From Loktanella sp. PT4BL (GTDB lineage Bacteria; Pseudomonadota; Alphaproteobacteria; Rhodobacterales; Rhodobacteraceae), in the NCBI RefSeq assembly GCF_003201935.1, contig NZ_QJJL01000001.1, positions 917,417 to 981,416 of the forward strand: 64,000 nucleotides of DNA, read 5' to 3'. Shown one piece after another: positions 43,370-52,192 of this stretch. Below the pieces are notes generated by a model. The model ran no database searches. It was not told the origin of the DNA and saw nothing but the letters and a program-made list of their open reading frames with translations. The position numbers and the translations under genes were made by a program. The stretch's first letter is position 1; every line of letters begins with the position of its first letter.

Positions 43370-43506
43370 ATATTGTGATTGTAGGAAGCTGCCTTAACAT
43401 ATTGTTATAAAATGAAATTATAGAATTTATTTTTTCCGCCCTCTCGCTTTCAGTGTCCCCCTTTTCTGCGTCAGTATCATTCCAAAGTTTGACAGGAGTG
43501 ACGAGA

Positions 43507-44889
43507 ATGACAGTGAAAAGCCTTGGAAATCCCTATTCATCCGAAACCGACCTGCGGCACGGTGCCGACTGCGGTTGCGCCGGATGTGTTACATCTGCGG
43601 TCGAGAAACAGGGCGGCCCTGACCTGACCACAAGCGAAGGCATGCTGGAACGTGCCGTTGAAAGCGCGATCGTGCGGTCGGTCTTTGGTCAAAGCGATAT
43701 CGGCCGCCGGTCCTTTATGGGCATGATGGGCGGCACAACGATGGCAGCGGCGCTGGCGTCGGTGTTCCCGATGGATCAGGCGAAGGCAGCCATCATGGAC
43801 AATCTCGAGCCACCCGAGAAGACAGACCTCAACATCGGCTTTGTGCCGATCACCTGTGCGACGCCGATCATCATGGCGCAGCCTTTGGGCTTTTACGAAC
43901 GCTATGGTCTGAACGCGCAAGTCATCAAGACCGCGGGCTGGGCCGTTGCCCGCGACAAATCGCTGAACGGCGAATATGACGCCAGCCACATGCTGACACC
44001 AATGCCGCTGGCGATGACGCTGGGTGCAGGGTCGATTGCAGAGCCCTACATCATGCCCGCCGTTGAAAACATCAACGGGCAGGCGATTGTTCTGTCCAAC
44101 GAACACCTTGATAAGCGTGATCCGTCGCAGTGGAAGGGCTTTACCTTCGGTGTGCCGTTTGAATATTCGATGCACAACTTCCTGCTGCGCTACTACGTTG
44201 CCGAATTCGGTCTGGACCCTGATGTCGACATCCAGATCCGCGTGGTGCCGCCGCCTGAAATGGTTGCGAACCTGCGTGCCGGTAACCTTGACGGCTATCT
44301 GTCACCTGATCCGTTCAACCAGCGTGCTGTCTTCGAAGGCATCGGCTTTATCCACCTGCTGACCAAGGAAATCTGGGAAGGCCACCCGTGCTGTGCCTTT
44401 GCCGCGCCGCTCTCGTTTGCGCAGGAATTGCCTAACACCTATGGCGCGCTGCTCAAGTCGATCATCGACGCGACGCAATACGCCTCGGCCGCCGAGAACC
44501 GCAAAGAGATTTCCGAGGCGATTGCACCGACGAACTATCTCAACCAGCCCGTGACCGTGATCGAGCAGGTGCTGACAGGCACTTATGCAGACGGTTTGGG
44601 GCAGGTGCAGCGCGTGCCTGACCGGATCGATTTCGATCCGTTCCCATGGCATTCGATGGGCGTCTGGATCCTGACCCAGATGAAGCGCTGGGGCTATATC
44701 GAAGGTGATGTCGACTATAAGGCAGTGGCCGAGCAGGTCTATCTGGCCGCTGACTGCAAGAAGGTGATGGAAGATCTGGGCTATGAGGCGCCGGATGTCA
44801 CCTACAAGTCGCACACCATCATGGGCAAGACGTTCGATTACAACGAACCCGAAGCCTATATCGACAGCTTTGCGATCAAGAAAGGCTAA
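43507..44889 (+). CDS. Cyanate/nitrate-type ABC transporter substrate-binding protein (Tat-exported)
   Basis: A 460-residue CmpA/NrtA-family binding protein, first gene of the cyanate operon. Twin-arginine signal GRRSFMGMMGG around residues 66-76 with an AKAA cleavage site near residue 97. Before it is an unusual 65-residue N-terminal extension carrying CGCAGC (Cys22, Cys24, Cys27). The mature part has the family blocks LNIGFVPITCATPIIMAQ and HPCCAFAAP. RBS GGAG 9 bases upstream. It should deliver cyanate, or a related anion, to the permease. Confidence 0.87.
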   Translation: MTVKSLGNPYSSETDLRHGADCGCAGCVTSAVEKQGGPDLTTSEGMLERAVESAIVRSVFGQSDIGRRSFMGMMGGTTMAAALASVFPMDQAKAAIMDNLEPPEKTDLNIGFVPITCATPIIMAQPLGFYERYGLNAQVIKTAGWAVARDKSLNGEYDASHMLTPMPLAMTLGAGSIAEPYIMPAVENINGQAIVLSNEHLDKRDPSQWKGFTFGVPFEYSMHNFLLRYYVAEFGLDPDVDIQIRVVPPPEMVANLRAGNLDGYLSPDPFNQRAVFEGIGFIHLLTKEIWEGHPCCAFAAPLSFAQELPNTYGALLKSIIDATQYASAAENRKEISEAIAPTNYLNQPVTVIEQVLTGTYADGLGQVQRVPDRIDFDPFPWHSMGVWILTQMKRWGYIEGDVDYKAVAEQVYLAADCKKVMEDLGYEAPDVTYKSHTIMGKTFDYNEPEAYIDSFAIKKG

Positions 44890-44894
44890 GGCAA

Positions 44895-45728
44895 ATGCCC
44901 ATCAGCTCACTGAACTTTCGTGCAGCTATTCTGTCGCTAACTCTGCTCATTGTCGGCCTCCTGATCTGGGAGGCCGCCATTCCCGCACAAAAGGCGGTAG
45001 GCGAATTGACGGAATATGAACTTCTGACAGGGGGTGGCCAGCCCAAAGCCGGTGTGCCGCCACCCAGCCAGGTGATCGCCAAGGCCTGGGAACAGCTCAG
45101 TGATCCTTTTTATGATGCAGGCCCGAATGACAAAGGGATCGGTATCCAGATCGGCTATTCGATCTACCGCGTGCTGGTGGGCTATGCACTTGCCGCTATT
45201 ATTGCCATTCCGCTGGGCTTTCTGATCGGGATGTCGCCGCTGGCATACAAAGCATTGAACCCCTTCATTCAGGTATTGCGCCCGATTTCGCCCCTCGCGT
45301 GGATGCCGCTTGCGCTTTTCGTGATCCAGGACAGTGAGGCAAGCGCGATCTTTGTGATCTTCATCTGCTCGATCTGGCCCATGCTGATCAACACAGCTTT
45401 TGGTGTGGCCGGAGTGCGTGAGGATTGGGTCAATGTGGCCCGGACGCATGAGTTGAACCCGCTCAAGACCGCCTTCACCGTGATCCTGCCTGCCGCAGCG
45501 CCGACGATCCTGACAGGGATGCGCATTTCCATCGGTATCGCATGGCTGGTGATTGTTGCCGCAGAGATGCTCGTGGGCGGAACCGGCATTGGTTACTACG
45601 TCTGGAACGAGTGGAACAACCTCGATCTGACCTCTGTGATCTTTTCCATCCTGATGATTGGCGTCGTGGGCATGGGGCTTGATGCAGCCCTCGGCTTTGT
45701 CCAGCGCGCCGTTTCTTACGCTGAATAG
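44895..45728 (+). CDS. Cyanate/nitrate-type ABC transporter permease
   Basis: A 277-residue inner-membrane protein of the NrtB/SsuC/TauC type with six helices. VAGVREDWVNVARTHELNPL near residue 174 leads into the EAA loop that docks on the ATPase (PAAAPTILTGMRISIGIAW). Starts 5 bases after the binding-protein stop and ends 9 bases before the ATPase start, so the operon is tight. Confidence 0.9.
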   Translation: MPISSLNFRAAILSLTLLIVGLLIWEAAIPAQKAVGELTEYELLTGGGQPKAGVPPPSQVIAKAWEQLSDPFYDAGPNDKGIGIQIGYSIYRVLVGYALAAIIAIPLGFLIGMSPLAYKALNPFIQVLRPISPLAWMPLALFVIQDSEASAIFVIFICSIWPMLINTAFGVAGVREDWVNVARTHELNPLKTAFTVILPAAAPTILTGMRISIGIAWLVIVAAEMLVGGTGIGYYVWNEWNNLDLTSVIFSILMIGVVGMGLDAALGFVQRAVSYAE

Positions 45729-45737
45729 GACCAAGAC

Positions 45738-46637
45738 ATGAAACCGTTTCTAAGCGTCGAGAACTTGACCCAGCGCTACCCTGACGGCGCGGGCGGCGAA
45801 CTGACAGTCTTTGAGGATGCCACCTTTGGTGTCGAGAAGGGCGAGTTTGTCGTGATCCTTGGCCACTCTGGCTGTGGCAAATCCACGATCATGAATATCC
45901 TTGCAGGATTGTCCGACCCGACATCCGGTGTGGTCATCATGGACGGCACCGAGGTGAAAGGCCCCAGCCTTGACCGTGGTGTTGTGTTCCAGAACTACTC
46001 ATTGTTGCCGTGGCTTTCGACATTGAAGAACGTCACCTTTGGCGTCTCTGCGCGGCACCCTGAGTGGTCGAAGGCACAGGTGATTGAACATTCGACCAAG
46101 TACCTTGCGATGGTGGGACTTGAGGGGGATGTGATCCATCGCAAGCCCAGCCAGCTTTCGGGGGGGATGCGCCAGCGTGTGTCGATTGCGCGCGCTTTTG
46201 CCAACCATCCCAAGCTGTTGTTGCTGGACGAACCTTTCGGCGCGCTTGATGCGCTGACACGGGGCACGATCCAGGATGAGCTATTGAAAATCTGGGGCGG
46301 GACCGAGCAGACCGTCTTTATGATTACCCATGATATCGACGAGGCGATCCTGCTGGCCGACCGTATTTTGCTGATGACGAACGGGCCTTACGCACGGGTG
46401 GCCGAGAGCGTCGAGATCACGATCCCGCGTCCGCGCAACCGGACCGAGATTATCGAGCATCCCAACTACTATGCGATCCGCAACCATCTGGTCACCTTCC
46501 TTGGCAAGCGGTCCAAAGAGATGGCGGGCCAACAAACCGGAGAGGGCAGCAACCGTCCAACGCCGGTGCGGATCGACAAGACCGAACCTGAAGAACCTGA
46601 GCAAGCGCCGCCTGCGTTGCGGGCTGTCAACGAATAA
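45738..46637 (+). CDS. Cyanate/nitrate-type ABC transporter ATP-binding protein
   Basis: A 299-residue ATPase of the NrtD/TauB group. GHSGCGKST near residue 43 is Walker A, LSGGMRQR near residue 139 is the signature, LLLLDEPF near residue 158 is Walker B, and THDIDEA the switch His. An extra Pro/Glu-rich tail of about 40 residues follows the core (KRSKEMAGQQTGEG onward), which is absent in most relatives. It couples ATP use to uptake through the permease. Confidence 0.92.
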   Translation: MKPFLSVENLTQRYPDGAGGELTVFEDATFGVEKGEFVVILGHSGCGKSTIMNILAGLSDPTSGVVIMDGTEVKGPSLDRGVVFQNYSLLPWLSTLKNVTFGVSARHPEWSKAQVIEHSTKYLAMVGLEGDVIHRKPSQLSGGMRQRVSIARAFANHPKLLLLDEPFGALDALTRGTIQDELLKIWGGTEQTVFMITHDIDEAILLADRILLMTNGPYARVAESVEITIPRPRNRTEIIEHPNYYAIRNHLVTFLGKRSKEMAGQQTGEGSNRPTPVRIDKTEPEEPEQAPPALRAVNE

Positions 46638-46654
46638 CCACCGGAGGAGCAACA

Positions 46655-47122
46655 ATGAAAGACCTCATAATGACCGAGATGATGACCAAAGAAGACGTCA
46701 CCGCCATGATCCTGTCGGCCAAGAAAACGGCCGGTCTGACATGGGAACAAATCGCCGAAAAGATCGGGATGTCGCCTGTCTGGACCCACTCCGCAGCGAT
46801 GGGCATGAATGCTTTTCCGCCCGAGAAGGCCAAGCTGATGGTCAGCGTGATGGGATTGCCGCAAGAGGCGGAATCTGTGCTGGCAGAGAGCCCGACAAAG
46901 ATCTGGGAACAGGCGGTGCCGACCGATCCTTGCATCTACCGTTTCTATGAAATCGTGGGCGTTTATGGCCCTACGCTCAAGGCGCTGATCCAGGAAAAAT
47001 TCGGTGACGGCATCATGTCCGCGATTGACTTTGATATGACCGTCACCCGCGTCGAGAACCCCAAAGGCGACCGCGTGAAGGTTGAAATGTCTGGCAAGTA
47101 TCTGGGCTATAACAGCTGGTAG
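46655..47122 (+). CDS. cynS: Cyanase (cyanate hydratase)
   Basis: A 155-residue enzyme that converts cyanate and bicarbonate to ammonia and two CO2. N-terminal helix-turn-helix-like part, then the catalytic block: YRFYEIVGVYG near residue 108 holds the conserved Arg and Glu, and GIMSAIDF holds the Ser. GDRVKVEMSGKYL closes the protein. Last gene of the operon, so the transporter upstream is most simply a cyanate importer. RBS GGAGG lies before the start. Confidence 0.94.
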   Translation: MKDLIMTEMMTKEDVTAMILSAKKTAGLTWEQIAEKIGMSPVWTHSAAMGMNAFPPEKAKLMVSVMGLPQEAESVLAESPTKIWEQAVPTDPCIYRFYEIVGVYGPTLKALIQEKFGDGIMSAIDFDMTVTRVENPKGDRVKVEMSGKYLGYNSW

Positions 47123-47129
47123 AACACAA

Positions 47130-47156
47130 GGCGCGGCGGGTGTTACCTGCCGCGCC
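47130..47156. terminator. Terminator hairpin of the cyanate operon
   Basis: GGCGCGGCGGGT pairs with ACCTGCCGCGCC (one G-T wobble) around a GTT loop, 8 bases after the cynS stop and 23 bases before the convergent glycoside-hydrolase-like stop. No T-run, so it is GC-rich stem only. Confidence 0.68.
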
Positions 47157-47178
47157 AATCCGCCTGTTGCGGGAAACG

Positions 47179-49407
47179 TCACTCCAAGATGACGTAGAGT
47201 GCGTCGTCGGGCAGGAACAAACTCAGTATCCCGTTGCTTCTTGAAACTGTGATGTCACGGGTCGCCATGCCATTGGCATCCAAGGCTGTCGCACGTGAGA
47301 GCCTCTCGTTTCGAATACTCACCTGAGCCTGAACCCGGTCAATCTGCCATGGCGCCTCGCCAAAGGCAGTCACTGCCAAAGCGGGCCCGCTTTCGTGTTG
47401 CGCAGGCTCCGCGCTCCAGCCTGTCGGGCGTGCGATGCTGTTGATCTGCACCAATAGCCGTGCCGCATCAGCAATCGGCTGGCCATCGAGCGGCACCGCG
47501 ATGATACTGGCATAGTCTGCATCGCTTTCAATCGTGATGTCCTGCAAGGCAAAGGTCGTGGCCGATGACAAAGCGCCGACAACGCCTTGCGCGCGGGGCG
47601 CATCAAGTGTGACGACACCCGCACCCCAATCCCAGGACAGCTCGCGCGTCAGACTGGTGACAACCTGCCTGTCTTCGTCGATCAGCGATGCAAGATCAGG
47701 GTGCACGAAATTTCCAGTCTCGCTGTCAAAATCGACCTGAACGGGGCCGGCAAGGAAGCTATAGGGGCTGATGTCGGGTTGTCGCGCGCCGCTACTTCCA
47801 AGCAATGCACCAAAAATGCCTGTATCGCGGTTCGGGTCATAGCCTTGTTGCGCCGCAACAAGAGGGGCCGCGCGGGCCCAGAGCGTGTCGCGCGGGCGGC
47901 GTTCGATCACGACCGGAGGGGCCTCGTCAATGAGCCCAAGGCGAAAGATCAGTGCAGCCGCGGGAAAAGCGCCCATCTGTTGCGGGGTTGCGAGCTGCCA
48001 TTTGCCGATACTTGGCAAATAGCCGTTCGCACTTTGCGGTGCGCGCCATTGTGTTTCACCTGTGGCAAACCAATAGCTGACGTCGATGCCGGTCAGGGCC
48101 TGATAGGCCGCCATCAGAACAGGCCCCTCTGATTGTTCCCACATCGGCGGCACCCAAAGCGTTTCGCCGATAATGTAGGGATAACCGACTGGCTGGCGCA
48201 GTGTGATGGGCAGATCCAAAGGCCGGCGCAGCAAACCGTCTTCGCGGTATTTGTCACCTGCCACAATGGCCCAGCCTTCATATTCGCCTTCGTGGAGGCC
48301 GGTGACATAGCGGTTCACGCCGATCACATCGCCCGCCGTGTAGGCGTACCGCTCAAGATCATCGAGGAGAACGTCATCCGCCGTGCGCCAGTTGCCTGCG
48401 TTGAAAAGTTGCGGTGCGCCAATGTCTTCGCGCAGGAAGCGGGCAATCTCGGCGTGCCAGTCGCGCATGATCATGGTCAGGAATTCTGTTTGATCGGCCA
48501 GTCGCGCTACTGCTTCGCCCGGGTCTGCATCGCGTGTCAGGTGCCAGATATTGGAAAGTGCGATCACGCCACTGTCCCAATCGTCGCGCATGTCGGCAAT
48601 CGGACCGGGCACCGCAGCATTGCCCCACGCATCCCGCGCTGCGGCCAGCGAACCGTATTTTTCGACAAGGAATTGGCCAAAACGGGCGCCAAGCAGTGCG
48701 GCCTCGCGGCCCTTGATGTTGTTGAAGGTCCAGAAAAGAAGCGAATCCTCGTTCTGCATCTGGATGATTGCGAGCGCAGGATCGTCCTTGAGTGCCAGAC
48801 CGGTGTACGGGTTTACGGGCAGCAGTGTCTCGCGGAGCCACCCCTTGTAGGCCTCTTGCAAGACCGGATCAAAATAGATCATCCCCGTCAGCCCCTCACT
48901 GTCGACGGGGACTTGCCAGCGCCAGGCGGCCTCTGGATGCACAAGGTGCGGATAGTAGGGGCTGAAGGTGACGTAGATACCTTCCTGTTTCATCGCGGCG
49001 ACCAGCTGCCAGAGCTGGTCGCGTTCGGTTGTGTCTATTTCTTCAAGCGTGCCACCTGATTGTCCGGCTTGCGGGATTTGCCCGTGCAGGCGCACCATGT
49101 TGACGCCGCGTTTGGCCAGAAAGCGGGCGTGGTCTTCGAGTGCTGCCATACCATTACGGGCGGCATAGCTATTCAGCGCCCAGAACCGGATCGGCGCCCC
49201 GTCACCCCGCACAAAAGCGGCCCCATCGTCCGAACGCCGGATGAAGCCGGTTTCACCTGCGATCGCTTCGTTCAGATAAGAAAGATCAAGCAGTGCCGCG
49301 TCGGAGAATCCGTCTTGTCCCGGTTGGAAATCCCATGTTGCGGGGGTGTCTGCGACAGCAGGGGCCCAAAGCAGCCCTGCAAGCAGCGCGATGCATTGTC
49401 GTTTCAT
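47179..49407 (-). CDS. Secreted glycoside-hydrolase-like protein (clan GH-A TIM barrel)
   Basis: A 742-residue exported protein. Signal peptide MKRQCIALLAGLLWAPAVA, then a (beta/alpha)8-like domain: FWALNSYAARNG near residue 68, VNMVRLHGQIPQ near residue 97, and IIQMQNEDSLLFW near residue 212 with the Asn-Glu typical of the acid/base residue in clan GH-A, and IIGETLWVPP near residue 402 with a candidate nucleophile Glu. The C-terminal third is beta-rich. It resembles GH5/GH42-like enzymes, but the family and substrate are not certain. Tail to tail with the cyanate operon. Confidence 0.78.
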   Translation of the reverse strand: MKRQCIALLAGLLWAPAVADTPATWDFQPGQDGFSDAALLDLSYLNEAIAGETGFIRRSDDGAAFVRGDGAPIRFWALNSYAARNGMAALEDHARFLAKRGVNMVRLHGQIPQAGQSGGTLEEIDTTERDQLWQLVAAMKQEGIYVTFSPYYPHLVHPEAAWRWQVPVDSEGLTGMIYFDPVLQEAYKGWLRETLLPVNPYTGLALKDDPALAIIQMQNEDSLLFWTFNNIKGREAALLGARFGQFLVEKYGSLAAARDAWGNAAVPGPIADMRDDWDSGVIALSNIWHLTRDADPGEAVARLADQTEFLTMIMRDWHAEIARFLREDIGAPQLFNAGNWRTADDVLLDDLERYAYTAGDVIGVNRYVTGLHEGEYEGWAIVAGDKYREDGLLRRPLDLPITLRQPVGYPYIIGETLWVPPMWEQSEGPVLMAAYQALTGIDVSYWFATGETQWRAPQSANGYLPSIGKWQLATPQQMGAFPAAALIFRLGLIDEAPPVVIERRPRDTLWARAAPLVAAQQGYDPNRDTGIFGALLGSSGARQPDISPYSFLAGPVQVDFDSETGNFVHPDLASLIDEDRQVVTSLTRELSWDWGAGVVTLDAPRAQGVVGALSSATTFALQDITIESDADYASIIAVPLDGQPIADAARLLVQINSIARPTGWSAEPAQHESGPALAVTAFGEAPWQIDRVQAQVSIRNERLSRATALDANGMATRDITVSRSNGILSLFLPDDALYVILE

Positions 49408-50087
49408 GGCTGAGCCTTCTCTTTGCCGCAGTCGCTTCGAGACTAGCGCCAATCGGGTCGCGCGGATAGCTGGCAGTGTAGTAATCCGCAGGTCGCGGGC
49501 GATGCCAGATTGCCTTGTCCGGCGATATGATAGCCGAATCGCAAGGGTTGATTTTGGGATGCTCTGCGCGGGCCATGCAAACAAAGTACACCAAAGACGC
49601 GATTCTCTTGGTCGTCCCTCGGCTTATCAGACCAATTCTGGTGATGCTTTCGTCATTATGACGATTCTGCGATCTGTTTTATGTCATTGCTGTTGACGTA
49701 AATATCTCGGTGCGAGGGGATGACGGAGCAAGGCGACAACATTATCAGGAGCAGCTTATATTTCTATTATCTTATCAATATCAATTACTTATATCTTGCC
49801 GCTTTGCGGGGCAAAGGTCTGCTTTCGAGGTGCAAGAGAATATGTGAAAATCGCTTTTTGCGTGTGGCGGCTAAAAAGGACACCGTTTCATCCAATTTTT
49901 GCCGCAATCGAACAGCAACTTAAAACCAATCGTACCTCACCACGGTTACACCCACTTGTTTACTACTCACAGCGAGACGCTGCCCCGGACGAGGCAGCGT
50001 CTTTTGCTGTGTGGAAATGCTTGTTTTGTAGCGTAAATGAGCGCGATGAATGATGCGGCCAATTCCGAGTTGGCGCGCGTCGCCAGA
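49408..50087. other. AT-rich 680-base gap with an orphan terminator; possible small RNA
   Basis: Between the hydrolase start and the next gene's stop no convincing protein frame exists; a 67-codon frame at 49720 has a poorly spaced ribosome site and no family look. The DNA is AT-rich from 49730 to 49800. A strong plus-strand terminator ends the gap at 49976-50005, although the nearest upstream plus-strand gene is cynS almost 3 kb away with its own hairpin. A non-coding RNA on the plus strand is the simplest reading. Confidence 0.4.
49976..50005 (+). terminator. Orphan Rho-independent terminator
   Basis: GACGCTGCC pairs perfectly with GGCAGCGTC around an 8-base loop and is followed by TTTT. 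No plus-strand gene lies directly upstream. Confidence 0.8.
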
Positions 50088-50846
50088 TTATCCGGTTGAA
50101 TTGATTGATGTGACAGACATATGGACTGAAGAAACCTGATCAGTTCTACACAATGAACGGACGTCTCGCGCAAGTATGTTCTTGATATCGTTTGCATTCA
50201 TCCAGATCAGATAATCTTCATCGGTCACTTGTCGGTCCGGTCCAATCCATCTTCCGGGCTCGCAATGGCTATAACCATATCGTAAGTGTGCGCCCTTGGC
50301 TGCGAGTTGTTTGGGAACCAGTGCAAAAACGAAGTCGGGCTGCCATGTTCGTTGCAAAACTTCAAACAGCAAACGCGACAATAGCCCGGTCGCACCTTGG
50401 CTGCGCGGCCCGCCTAGCCCGCGCGAGGGGAGCCAGAAATCACCGCAATAGCCGACCTTACCAGTCACCATCTTGAGCGCTTCAGGTCCTTGGTAAAATG
50501 TTAGATCAGGATCCGGGGTCGTATCAGGGGTGATATATTTATGGCGGTGTATATCCAAATGCTTGCCAAGTGACATCTTGGTAAGGTCCAGCAACCGCAC
50601 GGCCTGCGTGTGCACCAGTTCATCATCATCATTGAAACCACAAATCCAAAAACCGTTTGTTTCATCGATGAACGAACTCGCTGTGTCGAAGATTGGATAC
50701 AAACCGCCGCGACCTGAACATGAGTTCCGATAATATCGGTAGAGTGAAAAATCATCACCGACTTCAATGCGCATTCCCAGGCTTTCAAGCTCTTGGATAA
50801 TGCGCGACACATTCATTATCATGCCAAAAATACTGCGCGCCGACAT
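50088..50846 (-). CDS. Unknown protein, possible GNAT/autoinducer-synthase-like fold
   Basis: A 252-residue soluble protein. NGFWICGFNDDDELVHTQAV near residue 63 reads like a central GNAT-type strand pair (as in acyl-homoserine-lactone synthases, where the next strand carries RLL), and VRLLDL follows directly. The conserved N-terminal Arg/Trp/Asp set of LuxI proteins is not seen, so it is not called one. The second half (GDFWLPSRGLGGPRSQG) is unfamiliar. It is AT-richer than the average of the window and lies just after an unusual LysR-type gene on the same strand. Confidence 0.65.
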   Translation of the reverse strand: MSARSIFGMIMNVSRIIQELESLGMRIEVGDDFSLYRYYRNSCSGRGGLYPIFDTASSFIDETNGFWICGFNDDDELVHTQAVRLLDLTKMSLGKHLDIHRHKYITPDTTPDPDLTFYQGPEALKMVTGKVGYCGDFWLPSRGLGGPRSQGATGLLSRLLFEVLQRTWQPDFVFALVPKQLAAKGAHLRYGYSHCEPGRWIGPDRQVTDEDYLIWMNANDIKNILARDVRSLCRTDQVSSVHMSVTSINSTG

Positions 50847-50930
50847 GTCCTGCCCCTCGATCTATCGTTGCGCTTTTCGCAACACAGTGCCTTTTCGGCC
50901 TAATACTGTTTAGTCTTTTTTGGTGCGACG

Positions 50931-51869
50931 TCACAATATCGAGTGTGATGCTTTCCGTGGTTGTGGCAATTGAGTCACTGAGTTGGAAAGCGCAGGCAGG
51001 GTATCCATGATCATATCTGCATCAATTTTCGGGCGATCAGCTTCGGACAAAGCGTCAATCTCAACCTGCTCAGTGATAGATGCCATCAATATCAGTCCGG
51101 GTGTACCGTCGGGGAACACCCCCCCCAGAAGTAGTCTTTGGAATGTTCCAGGATGAGGTTGGCCGCCGTCCTTTGGCAGATGTGCGAAGATGTGATCAAG
51201 GCGCACGCCACCCTCTTCGTAGATCCTTGAGTATGCACCACCGATGAATTCGTTATATTCGTCGCCAACATTGTCTTCATTTATGAGTTTTCCGATGGCG
51301 CTGCTCGCCCAGGTCCAACCAAACCAGCGTGCATAGGCCGATTCCTTCCCGACGTGGACAAAGACCCATCCCGCTGGCACCTTTCGAAAGAGTACCATAT
51401 AGGGCCGAATTTCGTCCATCGCTTCATGTTCGATCTGTGTTTTTGCATTTCCCCAAGCCATCAGAGCACTCTTCATCAGAGGCAGGCCATTTATGGCTAT
51501 CTGTGAAACTGGATGCTGTTGCGAATGAAAAGACCTGCCTTCCTTGTCAGTATATTCTAGTTTTTCAAGTCCGGCCTTAGTCTTCTTTGTCAAGGCAGAC
51601 TGTCCTGCCCATGAGTCCAACTGCAAAATCAGTTTTTGGGCTTCCTCGATTCTTTCAGACCCTTCCGGCGTCAGCTCGTACTGACGATCAACCACCTCGA
51701 AGAGTTTCTGCTCCAGTATCACCTCAAGATCAGTGATGTGTCGCCGGACAGTCTGACGCGTCGTGCCAAGCTCGTCGCTTGCTTTGGACAGATTCAAGTG
51801 TCTGCTTAAGCAAACGAATGCACGTAGCATGTCAACTGTGACGCCAGTGTTGTTCTTCGACTGGTACAA
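50931..51869 (-). CDS. LysR-type regulator with an unusual C-terminal domain
   Basis: A 312-residue protein. Residues 1-75 are a LysR winged helix (DMLRAFVCLSRHLNLSKASDELG and TRQTVRRHITDLEVILEQKLF). The rest does not look like the standard two-lobe periplasmic-binding fold: RPYMVLFRKVPAGWVFVHVG and YARWFGWTWASSAIGKLI are unfamiliar. A TTG start at 51869 is chosen because GGAGG lies 4 bases before it; the ATG at residue 14 has no ribosome site. 84 bases upstream of the gene at 50088-50846 on the same strand, so the two may act together. Confidence 0.72.
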   Translation of the reverse strand: MYQSKNNTGVTVDMLRAFVCLSRHLNLSKASDELGTTRQTVRRHITDLEVILEQKLFEVVDRQYELTPEGSERIEEAQKLILQLDSWAGQSALTKKTKAGLEKLEYTDKEGRSFHSQQHPVSQIAINGLPLMKSALMAWGNAKTQIEHEAMDEIRPYMVLFRKVPAGWVFVHVGKESAYARWFGWTWASSAIGKLINEDNVGDEYNEFIGGAYSRIYEEGGVRLDHIFAHLPKDGGQPHPGTFQRLLLGGVFPDGTPGLILMASITEQVEIDALSEADRPKIDADMIMDTLPALSNSVTQLPQPRKASHSIL

Positions 51870-52192
51870 GGTGCCTCCGGATGTCTTTCTAGATTTAAAC
51901 GAAACAGATCAATCAATACGCGCAATCGAGACACGGTATGAATCGCAACGGTGTACAAATGAGGACCAAAATATAGCTTTTTCGAGAAGAATCTCTTGCT
52001 AGACGCCTTGTTTGTAGAACACATGTTCCTGGTCTGCACGCCCTAAAGGTGTGGAGTGAACCCCCTTATAAACCAAAGCGCGTATGCCCATTGCTGCAAG
52101 ATGGAATACGACGCGATGGCGATCAGAATCCCAAGTGTCGCCATCCTTTGGCCATTTTGGTTTGAAAAATCGAGGCAGCTAAAGGAGCTGTC
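51870..52192. other. AT-rich intergenic region upstream of the LysR-type gene
   Basis: A 323-base gap. It holds one minus-strand micro-frame (52043-52144) reading a single hydrophobic helix, but the AAAGG sits directly against its ATG with no spacer, so it was not called a gene. The last 12 bases carry AAGGAG, the ribosome site of the plus-strand gene at 52193. Confidence 0.4.

Noticed and set aside
49720-49923. 67-codon plus-strand frame in the AT-rich gap
   Set aside because: GAGG is only 2 bases from the ATG, and composition is typical of random AT-rich DNA.
52043-52144. 33-codon minus-strand frame with a hydrophobic helix
   Set aside because: The AAAGG directly touches its ATG, so the ribosome site is unusable, and no terminator or partner supports it.
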